64,000 nucleotides of DNA from Streptomyces sp. NBC_01707 (GCF_041438805.1 NZ_CP109190.1:3100001-3164000), one strand, 5' to 3'. Positions 19,318 through 29,878 are shown, numbered from the stretch's first letter. Program-made: numbers and translations. The notes: generated by a model not told the origin, from the sequence alone.

Positions 19318-21198
19318 ATGGTCACAAGAGTCCCACCACCCTCCGCTCAGCCACGCTCACGTATGCGTATCCTCCTGGCATCCGGTGCCGCGGCCCTCGC
19401 GTTGGCGGCCGGGTCGATCGTCCCCGGGATGCCCCTCGGCGCCGCCCCGCAGCAGGCGCAGGCCGCCGACAACGGCAAGACGACGCTGACCGTCGCGGTC
19501 GCACAGAGCGTCGACTCACTGAGCCCGTTCCTCGCTCAGCGGCTGATGAGTACCAGCGTCCACCGGCTCATGTACGACTTCCTCACCAACTACGACCCCA
19601 AGGACAACCACACGGTCCCCGGGCTCGCGACCAAGTGGGAGCCGTCCGCCGACAAGCTGACCTGGACGTACACCATACGGTCCAACTCCAAGTGGTCGGA
19701 CGGGCAGCAGGCCACCGCCGAGGACGCGGCGTGGACCTTCAACAAGATGATGACCGACGAAGGCGCTGCCACCGCGAACGGCAGCTTCGTCGCGAACTTC
19801 AAGAAGGTGACGGCGCCCAGCCCGGAGAAGCTGGTCATCGAGCTGAAGCAGCCTCAGGCCACCATGGCGGCGCTCGATGTGCCGATCGTGCCGAAGCATG
19901 TCTGGGAGAAGGTCGGGGACTTCTCGAAGTTCAACAACGACACCAAGTTCCCGATCGTCGGCAACGGGCCGTACATCCTGACCGACTACAAGGTCGACCA
20001 GTATGTGAAGCTCAAGGCCAACAAGAGCTTCTGGCGCGGCGCACCCAAGTTCGACGAACTGGTCTTCAAGACGTACAAGGACCAGGACGCCGCGGTCGCC
20101 GCCCTGCGCAAGGGTGAGGTCTCGTTCGTCGCGGGCGCCCCCGCGCTCACACCCGCTCAGGCCGCTTCCCTCAAGGGCGACAAGAACATCAAGGTCAACG
20201 AGGGTCCGGGCCGCCGCTTCTTCGCGCTGGCCACCAACCCGGGCGCGCAGACCAAGGACGGCAAGAAGTTCGGCGACGGCAACAAGGCCCTGCTCGACCA
20301 GAAGGTCCGCCAGGCGCTCTTCCTGTCGATCGACCGCAAGACCATCATCGACAAGGTCTTCCAGGGCCACGCCGTCGAGGGCCAGGGCTACATTCCGCCG
20401 CGTTTCTCGGACTACTTCTGGCAGCCGTCCGACAGCCAGAAGCTGTCGTACGACCCCGACCGGGCGGCCCAGCTCCTCGACCAGGCGGGGTACAAGCTCA
20501 AGGGCGACCAGCGTGTCGGCAAGGACGGCAAGCCGCTCGACCTGCGCATCCTGTGCCACGCCACGGACCCGAACGACAAGGCGATCGGCAAGTACCTCAA
20601 GGAGTGGTGGGGCAAGCTCGGCATCGGCCTGAAGGTCGACTGCCGCGACGACGTCTCGGTGCCCTGGTACGCCGGTGAGTACGACCTCGCCTTCGACGGC
20701 TGGTCCGTCAACCCGGACCCGGACTTCGTCCTGGGCATCCACACCTGCTCGGCACTGCCCGCCAAGGCCAAGGAGAGCGCGGCCACGGACAACTTCATCT
20801 GCGACAAGACGTACGACGAGCTGTACAAGAAGCAGCTCGCCGAGTACGACCCGGCCAAGCGGGCGGACATCGTCAAGCAGATGGAGTCGTGGATGTACGA
20901 CTCCGGCTACATGAACATCATCGCCTACCCGAACGCGGTCGAGGCGTACCGCACCGACCAGATCAAGTCCATCACCACCATGCCCGAGGCGGCCGGCAAC
21001 ATCTACGGCCAGGACGGGTACTGGAGTTGGTGGTCGGCCGTTCCGGCGGCCGCAGACGGCAAGAACGGTTCGGCCGCGGACGACGGTGGCAGCTCCACCG
21101 GTGTCGTCATCGGCATCCTCGTCGCCGTGGTGGTGGTCGCCGGTGGCGGGTTCCTCCTCGCGCGGCGCCGCCGCAGCACGGCGGAGGAACGCGAATAA
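19318..21198 (+). CDS. Peptide/nickel-type ABC importer substrate-binding protein with C-terminal membrane anchor
   Basis: A 626-aa family 5 extracellular solute-binding protein (SBP_bac_5). The N-terminal signal peptide (MRILLASGAAALALAAG region) ends near AQAQA-ADN and lacks a lipobox cysteine. The binding domain (about 60-560) contains TAEDAAWTFNKMM and the VRQALFLSIDRKTIID block typical of the family. After an Asp/Gly/Ser-rich linker, one hydrophobic helix (GVVIGILVAVVVVAGGGFLLA) and an RRRRSTAEERE tail form a C-terminal anchor, unusual because most Gram-positive binding proteins are lipoproteins. ATG 19318 is chosen with GAGG upstream; the ATG 45 nt later is an alternative. It is the first of five genes. 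The substrate is probably an oligopeptide but is not shown by sequence. Confidence 0.9.
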   Translation: MVTRVPPPSAQPRSRMRILLASGAAALALAAGSIVPGMPLGAAPQQAQAADNGKTTLTVAVAQSVDSLSPFLAQRLMSTSVHRLMYDFLTNYDPKDNHTVPGLATKWEPSADKLTWTYTIRSNSKWSDGQQATAEDAAWTFNKMMTDEGAATANGSFVANFKKVTAPSPEKLVIELKQPQATMAALDVPIVPKHVWEKVGDFSKFNNDTKFPIVGNGPYILTDYKVDQYVKLKANKSFWRGAPKFDELVFKTYKDQDAAVAALRKGEVSFVAGAPALTPAQAASLKGDKNIKVNEGPGRRFFALATNPGAQTKDGKKFGDGNKALLDQKVRQALFLSIDRKTIIDKVFQGHAVEGQGYIPPRFSDYFWQPSDSQKLSYDPDRAAQLLDQAGYKLKGDQRVGKDGKPLDLRILCHATDPNDKAIGKYLKEWWGKLGIGLKVDCRDDVSVPWYAGEYDLAFDGWSVNPDPDFVLGIHTCSALPAKAKESAATDNFICDKTYDELYKKQLAEYDPAKRADIVKQMESWMYDSGYMNIIAYPNAVEAYRTDQIKSITTMPEAAGNIYGQDGYWSWWSAVPAAADGKNGSAADDGGSSTGVVIGILVAVVVVAGGGFLLARRRRSTAEERE

Positions 21199-21215
21199 TC
21201 ACGCGAACGGGATGA

Positions 21216-21263
21216 GAGGGACCGGCAGGGGGCCACGACATCACATCCCCCTGCCGGTCCCTC
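21216..21263 (+). terminator. Intercistronic 17-bp stem-loop between binding protein and permease genes
   Basis: GAGGGACCGGCAGGGGG (21216-21232) pairs perfectly with 21247-21263 across a 14-nt loop, with no U-tract. It starts 18 nt after the binding-protein stop and ends 30 nt before the permease ATG. Such stems commonly stabilise upstream mRNA or attenuate read-through, which would give more binding protein than permease. Confidence 0.65.
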
Positions 21264-21293
21264 CAAGTGCAGCACGAGTAACGAGAGTTCCCC

Positions 21294-22376
21294 ATGACAG
21301 CTGAAAGCACTCCGGCGCTCGTGCAGAACGCGGATGCGGACACCGACGGCCGGGCTCCGGCCGGGCCGTCGGTCGCCCGCGACGCACGGGCGCGCAACAT
21401 CAAGGTCTATCTCCAGTACGTGGCGGCAAAGATCGCGGGAGCGGTCATCTCCCTGTTCGCCGTTCTGGTCACCAGCTTCTTCCTCTTCCGCCTCATCCCC
21501 AGCGACCCCGTGAAGCAGATGACCGGCGGTCGCCGCGTCTCCGCCGAGCAGCTCCAGTCGCTCAGACACCAGTTCGGCCTCGACCAGCCGCTCTGGAAGC
21601 AGTTCACGAGCTACGTGGGTGATGCCCTGACCGGGGACTTCGGTACCTCGTTCCAGTTCCACACCCCGGTCATCGACAAGATCACCGAGGCGCTGCCGGC
21701 GACGCTGCTGCTCACCGGCACGGCGTACGTCCTCTACACGGCACTCGGCATCTGGCTGGGCACCCGTACCGCCTGGCGCAACGGCTCCCGCAGCGACCGC
21801 TTCAACACCGCGTTCGCGCTCACGCTCTACTCGGTGCCGTCGTTCTGGCTGGGCCTGCTCCTGATCATCGTCTTCTCCGTGGGCATCGGCCCGATCCCCG
21901 GCATGTTCCCGACGGGCGGCCTGGAGTCGGGCGGCGAGACAGGCGTCGCCTACATCCTCGACGTCGCCCATCACCTGGTGCTTCCCGTGATCACACTGGT
22001 CGCGGTCGGCTATGCCCAGACTCTCCTCGTGATGCGTTCCTCGCTCCTCGACGAGATGGGCAGCGACTATCTGACGACAGCCCGCGCGAAGGGGCTCCGT
22101 GACGACGTCGTACGGCGCAAGCACGCCGTCCCGAACGCGATGCTGCCGACGTTCACACTGATGTTCGTGAACCTGGGTCACGTGGTGGCGGGCCAGATCC
22201 TGGTCGAGACGGTGTTCTCCTGGCCGGGCCTCGGCGGTCTCTTCTACCAGGCGCTGAGCGTGCCCGACCTTCCCCTCGTCCAAGGGTTGTTCTTCGTCTT
22301 CGCCACCGCGGTGATCCTGGCGAACACCCTCGCCGACGTGCTGTATCCGCTGCTCGATCCCCGGGTGGGACGATGA
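21294..22376 (+). CDS. ABC importer permease, DppB/OppB type
   Basis: A 360-aa membrane protein. An N-terminal hydrophilic extension of about 40 residues precedes the first transmembrane helix (IAGAVISLFAVLVTSFFLFRL). The conserved DppB segment DPVKQMTGGRRVSAEQLQSL..FGLDQPLWKQ follows. The EAA loop lies around SDYLTTARAKGLRDDVVRRKHAVPNA, which contacts the ATPase subunits. About six transmembrane helices are present in all. Its stop overlaps the next permease start (ATGA-type overlap at 22373). Confidence 0.93.
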   Translation: MTAESTPALVQNADADTDGRAPAGPSVARDARARNIKVYLQYVAAKIAGAVISLFAVLVTSFFLFRLIPSDPVKQMTGGRRVSAEQLQSLRHQFGLDQPLWKQFTSYVGDALTGDFGTSFQFHTPVIDKITEALPATLLLTGTAYVLYTALGIWLGTRTAWRNGSRSDRFNTAFALTLYSVPSFWLGLLLIIVFSVGIGPIPGMFPTGGLESGGETGVAYILDVAHHLVLPVITLVAVGYAQTLLVMRSSLLDEMGSDYLTTARAKGLRDDVVRRKHAVPNAMLPTFTLMFVNLGHVVAGQILVETVFSWPGLGGLFYQALSVPDLPLVQGLFFVFATAVILANTLADVLYPLLDPRVGR

Positions 22377-23308
22377 CGACCGAACCGTTGCCCGTGCAGA
22401 ACGAAGCGGGCGTGACCAAGACCCCGCGCGCCCTGGCCCGGGCCCGCAAGCGCCAGTCACTGGCCCGCTTCTGGCGGGAGTACCGGACACACCGGGGCGG
22501 CCTGTGGGGGCTGGCCGGGCTCGTCCTGATCGCGCTGATCGCGGTGTTCGCGCCCACGCTGGTCGGCGCCGACTCGCAGAGCGTCACCGATGCACCGGGT
22601 GGCGCGCTCGAATCACCCAGCGGTGAATTTCCGCTCGGTACGGATCAGTTCGGACGCAGCGTCCTGGCACTGCTGGTGTGGGGAGCGCGCGTCTCCCTCA
22701 CGGTGGGGCTGCTCGCCGCGTTCCTGTGCGTGGCGATCGGCACGGTCGTCGGGATCGTCGCGGGCCACTTCCACGGTTGGTACTCGACGGTTTTGATGCG
22801 CGTCACCGACTGGTTCCTGGTGATGCCGACCCTCGTTCTCGCGATCGCGCTCGCCACGGTGATGGACCGCTCCATCTGGACGGTCATCCTCGCCATCGGC
22901 GTGACGACCTGGCCGACCACGGCCCGTCTGGTCCGAGCCCAGACGCTCGCCGTCGAGTCCCGTCCCTACATCGAGCGCGCCCGCGCCCTGGGCGGCGGCC
23001 ACGGGCACATCATGGCGCGGCACGTCCTGCCGAACGTGATGCCGCTGGTGCTCGCCCAGACCACGCTCGTGATCTCCAGCGCGATCCTCACCGAGGCCAC
23101 GCTGGCCTTCCTCGGCCTCGGCGACCCGACCATCACCTCCTGGGGCGGCATGCTTCAGGACGCACGCGAGGCGGGCGCCGTGAGCGCCGGCGACTGGTGG
23201 TACCTGGCACCGCCCGGCATCGCCATCGCCCTGGTGGCGCTGTCGTTCACGCTGTGCGGCCGTGCCATCGAGTCCGTCCTCAATCCCAAGCTGGGGGTGG
23301 CCCGTTGA
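22373..23308 (+). CDS. ABC importer permease, DppC/OppC type
   Basis: A 311-aa membrane protein with the DppC layout. The first helix (GLWGLAGLVLIALIAVFAPTLVG) is followed by the FPLGTDQFGRSVLALLVWGARVSLTVG block. The EAA loop is RPYIERARALGGGHGHIMARHVLPNVMP, and the STLAFLGLG-like end of the family appears as ATLAFLGLGDPTITSWGGML. It pairs with the preceding DppB-type subunit to form the channel. It overlaps the ATPase gene by 4 nt (TTGA). Confidence 0.93.
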   Translation: MTTEPLPVQNEAGVTKTPRALARARKRQSLARFWREYRTHRGGLWGLAGLVLIALIAVFAPTLVGADSQSVTDAPGGALESPSGEFPLGTDQFGRSVLALLVWGARVSLTVGLLAAFLCVAIGTVVGIVAGHFHGWYSTVLMRVTDWFLVMPTLVLAIALATVMDRSIWTVILAIGVTTWPTTARLVRAQTLAVESRPYIERARALGGGHGHIMARHVLPNVMPLVLAQTTLVISSAILTEATLAFLGLGDPTITSWGGMLQDAREAGAVSAGDWWYLAPPGIAIALVALSFTLCGRAIESVLNPKLGVAR

Positions 23309-24329
23309 GTACACCGAGCACACAGAAGACCCCTTTGCTGGAGGTACGCGACCTCTCGGTCACGTACGCCGGCGGAGCACAGGCGGTCCGGGGCGTCGAC
23401 CTCACCGTCGACGCGGGCCGGAAGCTCGGCATCGCCGGTGAGTCCGGGTGCGGCAAGTCGACGCTCGCACTCGCGCTGCTGCGGCTGCTGCCCGCCCGGA
23501 CGAAGGTCGCCGGCGAGATCCTGCTGAACGGCGAGGACGTCCTCGCCATGAAGTGGGGCCAGGTCAGGGCCGTGCGCTGGGCGGGTGCCTCGATCGTCTT
23601 CCAGGGGGCGATGCACTCGCTCAACGCCGTGCACCGCATCGGTGACCAGATCGCCGAGCCGATCCTGTTGCACAAGAAGGCCACACCGGCCGGCGCGAAG
23701 AAGAAGGCCGGTGAACTCCTGGAGCACGTGGGGCTGCCGGCCGCGCGCTCGAACGCGTATCCGCACGAGCTCTCCGGCGGTCAGCGGCAACGTGTGATGA
23801 TCGCGATGGCGCTGGCCTGCGACCCGGAGCTGATCATCGCGGACGAGCCGACGACGGCCCTCGACGTGATGATCCAGGCCCAGATCCTGCGGCTGATCGA
23901 GCAGCTGGTGTCCCAGCAGGACCTCGGTCTGATCATGATCAGCCATGACCTGGCGGTGCTCTCGGACACCTGCGACCGGCTCGCGGTGATGTACGCGGGC
24001 CGGGTCGTGGAGGAGGGCCCCTCGGCCGCGGTTTTCGAGAACGCGCAACACCCTTACAGCAAGGCCCTGTCGGGCGCCTTCCCGCGGATCGGCGACCGGT
24101 CCTCCCGGTTCGCGCCCCGCGGGCTGCCCGGCGACCCGCCGGACCCGTCGGCGCTGCCGGCCGGCTGCACGTTCCATCCGCGCTGTCCGGTGGCACTGGA
24201 CTCCTGCACCACGCAGGACCAGGAGCTGCGGGACGCCGGCGCGGCGCGGCGGGCGGCCTGTGTGCTGGTGGAACCGGGGGCGGCCGACGCCTCGCTCCCG
24301 CAGGGCGCCGAGGAAGCAAGGAGCACATC

Positions 24330-24333
<4 letters not shown>
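23305..24333 (+). CDS. ABC importer ATPase, DppD/OppD type
   Basis: A 342-aa ATPase: Walker A GESGCGKST (about 46), Q-loop FQGAMHSLNAVHRIG, signature LSGGQRQRV, Walker B LIIADEPTTALD, switch His in MISHDLAVL. The C-terminal oligopeptide-type extension has four Cys in CTFHPRCPVALDSC and AAC, the [4Fe-4S]-like pattern of OppD/DppD. The start is the unusual TTG 23305, which overlaps the permease stop (TTGA), giving LSTPSTQKTPLLEVRDLSV; no nearer ATG/GTG precedes the ABC domain. It pairs with the next gene. Confidence 0.92.
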
Positions 24334-25325
<992 letters not shown>

Positions 25326-25403
25326 GGCGGTGGCCCTCCGGTCGGGCGTCCGGCCGACCGCTCCGGTCCGGACGCGGCCCCGTCCCGGTCGATGCCTCAG
25401 TGC

Positions 25404-26000
25404 TCAGATACTGACTGCCGGCGGCTTTTCGCCCGGGGTCGGCCGCCCGGCCGCACCGGTGACCGTACCGAGGTCGGGCGGTGTCCGTTCCGCCGTCTCC
25501 AGGGAGCGTTCCAGCTTGCCGAGGAGCCGGCCCAACTGACTCCGCTCGGCCACCGTCAGCTCCGCCAGCATCCGCTCCTCGTTGGCGAAGTGCGCGACCG
25601 CGACCACATCGGCGATCTCGATCCCCCGGTCGGTGAGGCGCGCGTACACGACCCTGCGGTCGCCGGGATCGCGCTCCCGGGTCACCAGACCCGCCTTCTC
25701 CAGCCGGTCCAGACGCAGCGTGATGCCACCGGTGGTGACCAGGGATATGTCGGCGAGTTCACCGGCGGTCCGCCGGTAGGGCGGTCCTGACCTGCGCAGA
25801 GCCGCGAGTACGTCGAAGGCCGCCATGTTCAGGTCGAAGCAGTCGAAGAGGTCGGACAGCAGCCCCTGGTAGCGCAGGAAGCTGCGGTGGAGCCGGCCGA
25901 GGACCTCCATCGGCGAGGCGTCGAGACCGGGGAGCTCCCGCTTCCACTGCTCCAGAATGAGGTCGACCGCGTCGGGGCTGCTGGAAGCTCTACGAGTCAT
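25404..26000 (-). CDS. MarR family transcriptional regulator
   Basis: A 198-aa winged-helix protein. The MarR DNA-binding core lies at about 75-145 (RRTAGELADISLVTTGGITLRLDRLEKAGLVTRERDPGDRRVVYARLTDRG), including the wing DPGDRR. Flanking helices serve dimerisation. The Pro-rich C-terminal tail (TPPDLGTVTGAAGRPTPGEK) is disordered. ATG 26000 gives MTRRASSSPDAVDLIL. It is divergent from the molybdenum hydroxylase operon across 229 bp with an AT-rich dyad element. The likely job is ligand-relieved repression of the hydroxylase genes, inferred from layout. Confidence 0.92.
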   Translation of the reverse strand: MTRRASSSPDAVDLILEQWKRELPGLDASPMEVLGRLHRSFLRYQGLLSDLFDCFDLNMAAFDVLAALRRSGPPYRRTAGELADISLVTTGGITLRLDRLEKAGLVTRERDPGDRRVVYARLTDRGIEIADVVAVAHFANEERMLAELTVAERSQLGRLLGKLERSLETAERTPPDLGTVTGAAGRPTPGEKPPAVSI

Positions 26001-26128
26001 GTGCGGTGGGAGGACGGCGTCGACGCCGGGACCCCGCGCCTCCTTCCGGGAATGGAGCGTGCGGTGCGGTAGTGACCGCCCACGATACAACCGGCGCCGG
26101 GAGCCGGACCCTTGTGGCGGCTGTCGCC

Positions 26129-26171
26129 AAGTGCTAGAAATCTCAGCATTAGCTGTTTCAGTTCTTAGATA
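26129..26171. promoter_or_regulatory. Candidate MarR operator overlapping the hydroxylase promoter
   Basis: An AT-rich island in the marR/hydroxylase spacer holds AAGTGCTAG (26129-26137), the dyad CAGC-N4-GCTG (26144-26155) and TTCTTAG (26162-26168). A -10-like TAGATA lies at 26166-26171. The AAGTGCT(T)AG and CTTAG elements recur in the MFS promoter at about 29995-30022, the basis for calling it a shared operator. Confidence 0.5.
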
Positions 26172-26229
26172 ACTCTCCGTGGCGACATCGGCGATCGACC
26201 GCTGCGCCGCTCCAGGAGGCACGGTCCGC

Positions 26230-27051
26230 ATGCTCCTGCTCCCCACCGGGATGGTGGCGCCCACCCAGCGCACCCTCCCCGACTTCGTCCTGGAACGTCC
26301 CGTGACGGCGGCCGAGGCCGTGATGGCGGGGGCGACGCGCGGTGCGGTCTACGCACAGGGCTGCAGCGACCTCTTCGCGCAGTTCCGCGAGGGTCTCGAC
26401 TGCCGGACTCTCGTATCGCTGGAGCGCGTACCCGAGCTCGCCGCGGTCGAGTGGGACGGCTCGACGCTGGAGATCGGCGCCGGGGTCGATCACCACACCG
26501 GCTCGCACGACGCCCGGATACAGGCCGCCCTGCCGGGCCTGGCCGCGGGCTGGGGCAGCATCGCCACCCAGCGCATCCGGCGACGGGCCACCCTCGGCGG
26601 GAATCTGATGGCGCGACGCACCCGGTACGAGATGTCGGTGATGCTGGGCGCGCTCGACGCGGAGCTGGACTTCCTGACACTCGACGGGACGGTCACCGTC
26701 TCGCCGGCCGCCCTGTGGGACCGGGCGGAGCCGCCGGGCGGTCTGCTCCGCGCGATCAGGATCACGGACGTACGTCAGGTGTGGTTCGGGTACGAGCGCT
26801 CGATGCGCCCGCTGATGACGGTGGCCGCAGCGGTCCGCACGGGGACGGTCACGATGGCGGTGGGCTCCGAGTACACCCGTCCGTACACCGTCGGCGCCCC
26901 GTTGGGCACCGACCCCACCGAGATCGCGGCCGCACTGCCCGAGGCGATCGGCGACGCGGCCGGGAGCGCCCGCTACCGGCGTCATGTCGCCGCCGTGCTT
27001 CTCGGACGGCTGCTGGAACGACGCACCACCGGAGAGGGAACCCCCCGATGA
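26230..27051 (+). CDS. Molybdenum hydroxylase (xanthine dehydrogenase family) FAD-binding subunit
   Basis: A 273-aa medium-subunit-type flavoprotein (CoxM/XdhB family). The flavin-binding part contains AGATRGAVYAQGCSDLFAQFREG and SIATQRIRRRATLGGNLMARRTRYEM, equivalent to the family's IGNxxTxGGN FAD-contact motif. ATG 26230 is chosen because AGGAGG sits 10 nt upstream (26214-26219); the ATG-less upstream reading adds 17 residues. It is first of a three-gene coupled operon, its stop overlapping the [2Fe-2S] subunit start. It passes electrons from the iron-sulphur subunit to NAD+ or O2. Confidence 0.88.
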   Translation: MLLLPTGMVAPTQRTLPDFVLERPVTAAEAVMAGATRGAVYAQGCSDLFAQFREGLDCRTLVSLERVPELAAVEWDGSTLEIGAGVDHHTGSHDARIQAALPGLAAGWGSIATQRIRRRATLGGNLMARRTRYEMSVMLGALDAELDFLTLDGTVTVSPAALWDRAEPPGGLLRAIRITDVRQVWFGYERSMRPLMTVAAAVRTGTVTMAVGSEYTRPYTVGAPLGTDPTEIAAALPEAIGDAAGSARYRRHVAAVLLGRLLERRTTGEGTPR

Positions 27052-27581
27052 ACAGCGACATGACCGGCGACACGGGCACCCGGCTCACGATCGACTTCGC
27101 CGTCGACGGCCGGCCGCGCACCGAGCGGATCGCGCCCAACACGGTCCTGCTCGATCTGCTCCGCGACCGCTACGGCATGACCGGTGTCAAGGCGTCCTGC
27201 GAGCGCGGCGTCTGCGGCGCCTGCACGACGCTGATCGACGGGACACCCTCCGCCTCCTGCAGCGTCTTCGCGTTCAGCGTCGACGGCCGCGACGTGGAGA
27301 CCGTCGCGGGACAGGCCGCGGGCGGGGAACTGAGCCCGGTGCAGCGCGCCTTCGCGGAGTGCGGCGGCTTCCAGTGCGGCTACTGCACCCCCGGCATGAT
27401 CATGCTGACCACCGCGCTGCTGAGGGAGGACCCGGAGCCGGACGACGAGACGATCCGCTCCTGGATCTCCTCCAACGTGTGCCGCTGCACCGGCTACCAG
27501 ATGATCATCGACTCGGTGCGCAGAGCGGCCGAGCTGATCCGCGACGACGAGCCGGCCCGTGACATCGAGGACGCCCGATGA
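27048..27581 (+). CDS. Molybdenum hydroxylase [2Fe-2S] subunit
   Basis: A 177-aa small subunit with two cluster domains. The plant-ferredoxin-like cluster uses Cys51, Cys56, Cys59 and Cys71 (CERGVCGAC..C). The helical second cluster uses Cys110, Cys113, Cys145 and Cys147 (CGYC and CRC). Both sets are complete. The start overlaps the FAD-subunit stop and the stop overlaps the Mo-subunit start (ATGA at 27578). It shuttles electrons from the molybdopterin site to FAD. Confidence 0.94.
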   Translation: MNSDMTGDTGTRLTIDFAVDGRPRTERIAPNTVLLDLLRDRYGMTGVKASCERGVCGACTTLIDGTPSASCSVFAFSVDGRDVETVAGQAAGGELSPVQRAFAECGGFQCGYCTPGMIMLTTALLREDPEPDDETIRSWISSNVCRCTGYQMIIDSVRRAAELIRDDEPARDIEDAR

Positions 27582-29878
27582 GCAGATCCCGTATCGGCAC
27601 ACGCGACCGCCGCACCGACGCGACCCTCAAGGTCACCGGCGCCGCGCAGTACACCGCCGACATCCGGTTCCCCGGCATGCTGCACGCCAAGGTGCTCCGC
27701 AGCCCGCACGCCCACGCCCGCCTGGTGTCGGTCGACAGCGTCAAGGCCCGCGCACTGCCGGGCGTGCACGCCGTGCTGACCCGCGACGAGCTCGACGGAC
27801 TCGACCCCACCTACGGCTACTTCATCAAGGACCAGCCGATCGTCGCCCTGGACCGGGTGCGGTACGCGGGCGACGTGGTGGCGGCCGTCGCCGCCGAGTC
27901 CGAGGCGGTGGCGCTGCACGCGCTGGAGTTGATCGAGGTGACGTACGAGCCGCTGCCGGCCGTCCCCGACATCGAAACCGCTCTCGCACCCCACGCCCCG
28001 GAGCTGTTCGAGCAGGCTCCGCCCGGCATCGTCCCTCCGTACGGAACAGGGGCCTCCGGTCACCTCCGGCCGCGGCCCAACGTCTGTTACGAGTTCCGGT
28101 ACGAGACCGGCCCGGACTCCGTCTGGGACGCATGCGACCACGTCTTCGAGGACTCCTTCACCTTCTCCCGGATGAATCACTTCCATCTGGAGCCGTTCGT
28201 CACGGTCGCGGATGTGCGCGGCGAGGAGATCGAGATCTGGACCTCCACCCAGAACCCGTTCCCGCTGCGCAAGGAGCTGGCGCGGGTGCTGCGTACCCCG
28301 GAGAGCCGCATCCACGTCCATGTGCCGTATGTGGGGGGTGGGTTCGGTTCGAAGCACAACTGCAAGACCGAGCCGATCGCCATCCTGCTGTCGCGGGCGG
28401 CCGGCCGGCCGGTGCGCTACTGCCTGACGACGGAGGAAGGTTTCCTCACGCTCAGCCAGCACGCCGCCGTCCTGAAGGTGAGGACGGGCGTCATGGCGGA
28501 CGGGACGTTCGTCGCACGCGAGAGCGAGGTGCTGCTGGACGCGGGAGCGTACTCCGACGGCAGCCCGCTCGTCGCGGAGAAGGCCTGCTACCGGATGCCG
28601 GGGCCGTACCGCTGGCAGCACATCCGCTCCTCCTCGTCGTGCGTGATGACCACGACCACACCGGCGGGCCCGTTCCGCGGCTTCGGGGCGACGCAGGCCA
28701 CCTGGGCGTCCGAGAGCCAGGTCGACATGATCGCCGAACGGCTCGGGATGGATCCGTACGAACTGCGCATGAAGAACCTCAAGCGGCTCGGGGAGCCGTT
28801 CGTGCCGGGCGAGAGCGGGATCGACAGCGATCTCGCCGAAGGCCTCGACGCGGTTGCCGATGCGCTCGGCTATCGGGGGCGCGAGCGCGTACCCCGTCGC
28901 GGGATGGGGCTGGCCATCGGTTTCAAGGACGGCGGCGGGGTGAACAAGCCCGCGCAGGCCCGGGTGAAGATAACGGCCACCGGTTCGGTCTATGTCAGCT
29001 CCGGCACGGTCGAGATCGGCCAGGGCGCCTCCACCTCGCTCTGCCAGGTCGCGGCCGAGGTGCTCGGCACGGATCTGGAGCGGGTGCGCTACGCGCCGGT
29101 CGACACCGATGTCACCCCCTACGACCAGGGCACCAACGCCTCGTCCGGGATGACGGTGATGGGCACCGCGGTACTCAGGGCGGCCCAGGACGCCAGGTCG
29201 AAGGTGCTCGCTTTCGCGGCCGGGCAGCTCTGCTGCGATCCGGCCGAACTGACCCTGCAGGACTGGACTGTTCGGCGCGGGGAAGAGACGCCTGTTCCGC
29301 TGCCGGGCCTGGTGGCGAGGGTCTTCGGCGGCACGGGGTACGAGTTCCACGGCGAGGGCTTCTTCAAGGCGCCGCTCTCCTCCGACGCCCCGCTGGAGTC
29401 CCCCTGCCTCTTCTGGGAGATCGGCTGGGCGGGCGCGGAGGTCGAGGTCGACCCGGACACCGGAAAGGTGACGGTCCTGCAGCTGGTCGCGAGCGGCGAT
29501 GTCGGCCGGGCCGTCAACGAGCTGCTCTGCCGCGGCCAGGACGAGGGCGCTGCCGTGATGGGGCTGGCGCAGGCGATGTTCGAGGAGATGCGGTACGAGG
29601 ACGGCGCGCTGCTCAACGGTGAGGCGCTGGACTACCGGGTGCCCATGGCCGAGGACCTCCCCGCGCGTTTCGTGTCGATCACCCAGGAGCAGGGACACGG
29701 GCCCGGCCCGTTCGGCGCCAAGGGGGCCGGGGAGGGCGCGATGGTCCCGGTCGCGGCGGCCGTCGCCAATGCGGTGCAGGACGCCACGGGCGCGCGGGTG
29801 ACCACCCTGCCGCTCACCCCCGAGCGGGTCTTCGACGCGCTGCAAGCACTGCCCCGGGAGTACACACAGCCGCGCTGA
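27578..29878 (+). CDS. Molybdenum hydroxylase molybdopterin-binding (large) subunit
   Basis: A 766-aa large subunit of the xanthine dehydrogenase/CO dehydrogenase family. The N-terminal domain begins RRTDATLKVTGAAQYTADIRFPGMLHAKVLRSPHAHA. Cofactor-binding loops are GGGFGSKH (about 250) and GPFRGFGATQA (about 365). The catalytic base lies in GAKGAGEGAM (Glu near 719). AYRCAFR-type active-site loops of CO dehydrogenase are not seen, so CO is an unlikely substrate. Xanthine/purine or an aromatic N-heterocycle fits the family, but the substrate cannot be assigned. A hairpin terminator follows. Confidence 0.92.
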   Translation: MSRSRIGTRDRRTDATLKVTGAAQYTADIRFPGMLHAKVLRSPHAHARLVSVDSVKARALPGVHAVLTRDELDGLDPTYGYFIKDQPIVALDRVRYAGDVVAAVAAESEAVALHALELIEVTYEPLPAVPDIETALAPHAPELFEQAPPGIVPPYGTGASGHLRPRPNVCYEFRYETGPDSVWDACDHVFEDSFTFSRMNHFHLEPFVTVADVRGEEIEIWTSTQNPFPLRKELARVLRTPESRIHVHVPYVGGGFGSKHNCKTEPIAILLSRAAGRPVRYCLTTEEGFLTLSQHAAVLKVRTGVMADGTFVARESEVLLDAGAYSDGSPLVAEKACYRMPGPYRWQHIRSSSSCVMTTTTPAGPFRGFGATQATWASESQVDMIAERLGMDPYELRMKNLKRLGEPFVPGESGIDSDLAEGLDAVADALGYRGRERVPRRGMGLAIGFKDGGGVNKPAQARVKITATGSVYVSSGTVEIGQGASTSLCQVAAEVLGTDLERVRYAPVDTDVTPYDQGTNASSGMTVMGTAVLRAAQDARSKVLAFAAGQLCCDPAELTLQDWTVRRGEETPVPLPGLVARVFGGTGYEFHGEGFFKAPLSSDAPLESPCLFWEIGWAGAEVEVDPDTGKVTVLQLVASGDVGRAVNELLCRGQDEGAAVMGLAQAMFEEMRYEDGALLNGEALDYRVPMAEDLPARFVSITQEQGHGPGPFGAKGAGEGAMVPVAAAVANAVQDATGARVTTLPLTPERVFDALQALPREYTQPR

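Noticed and set aside
27578..29878. Carbon monoxide dehydrogenase assignment for the molybdenum hydroxylase
   Set aside because: The AYRCSFR active-site loop of CoxL is not present; kept as a general xanthine dehydrogenase-family enzyme.
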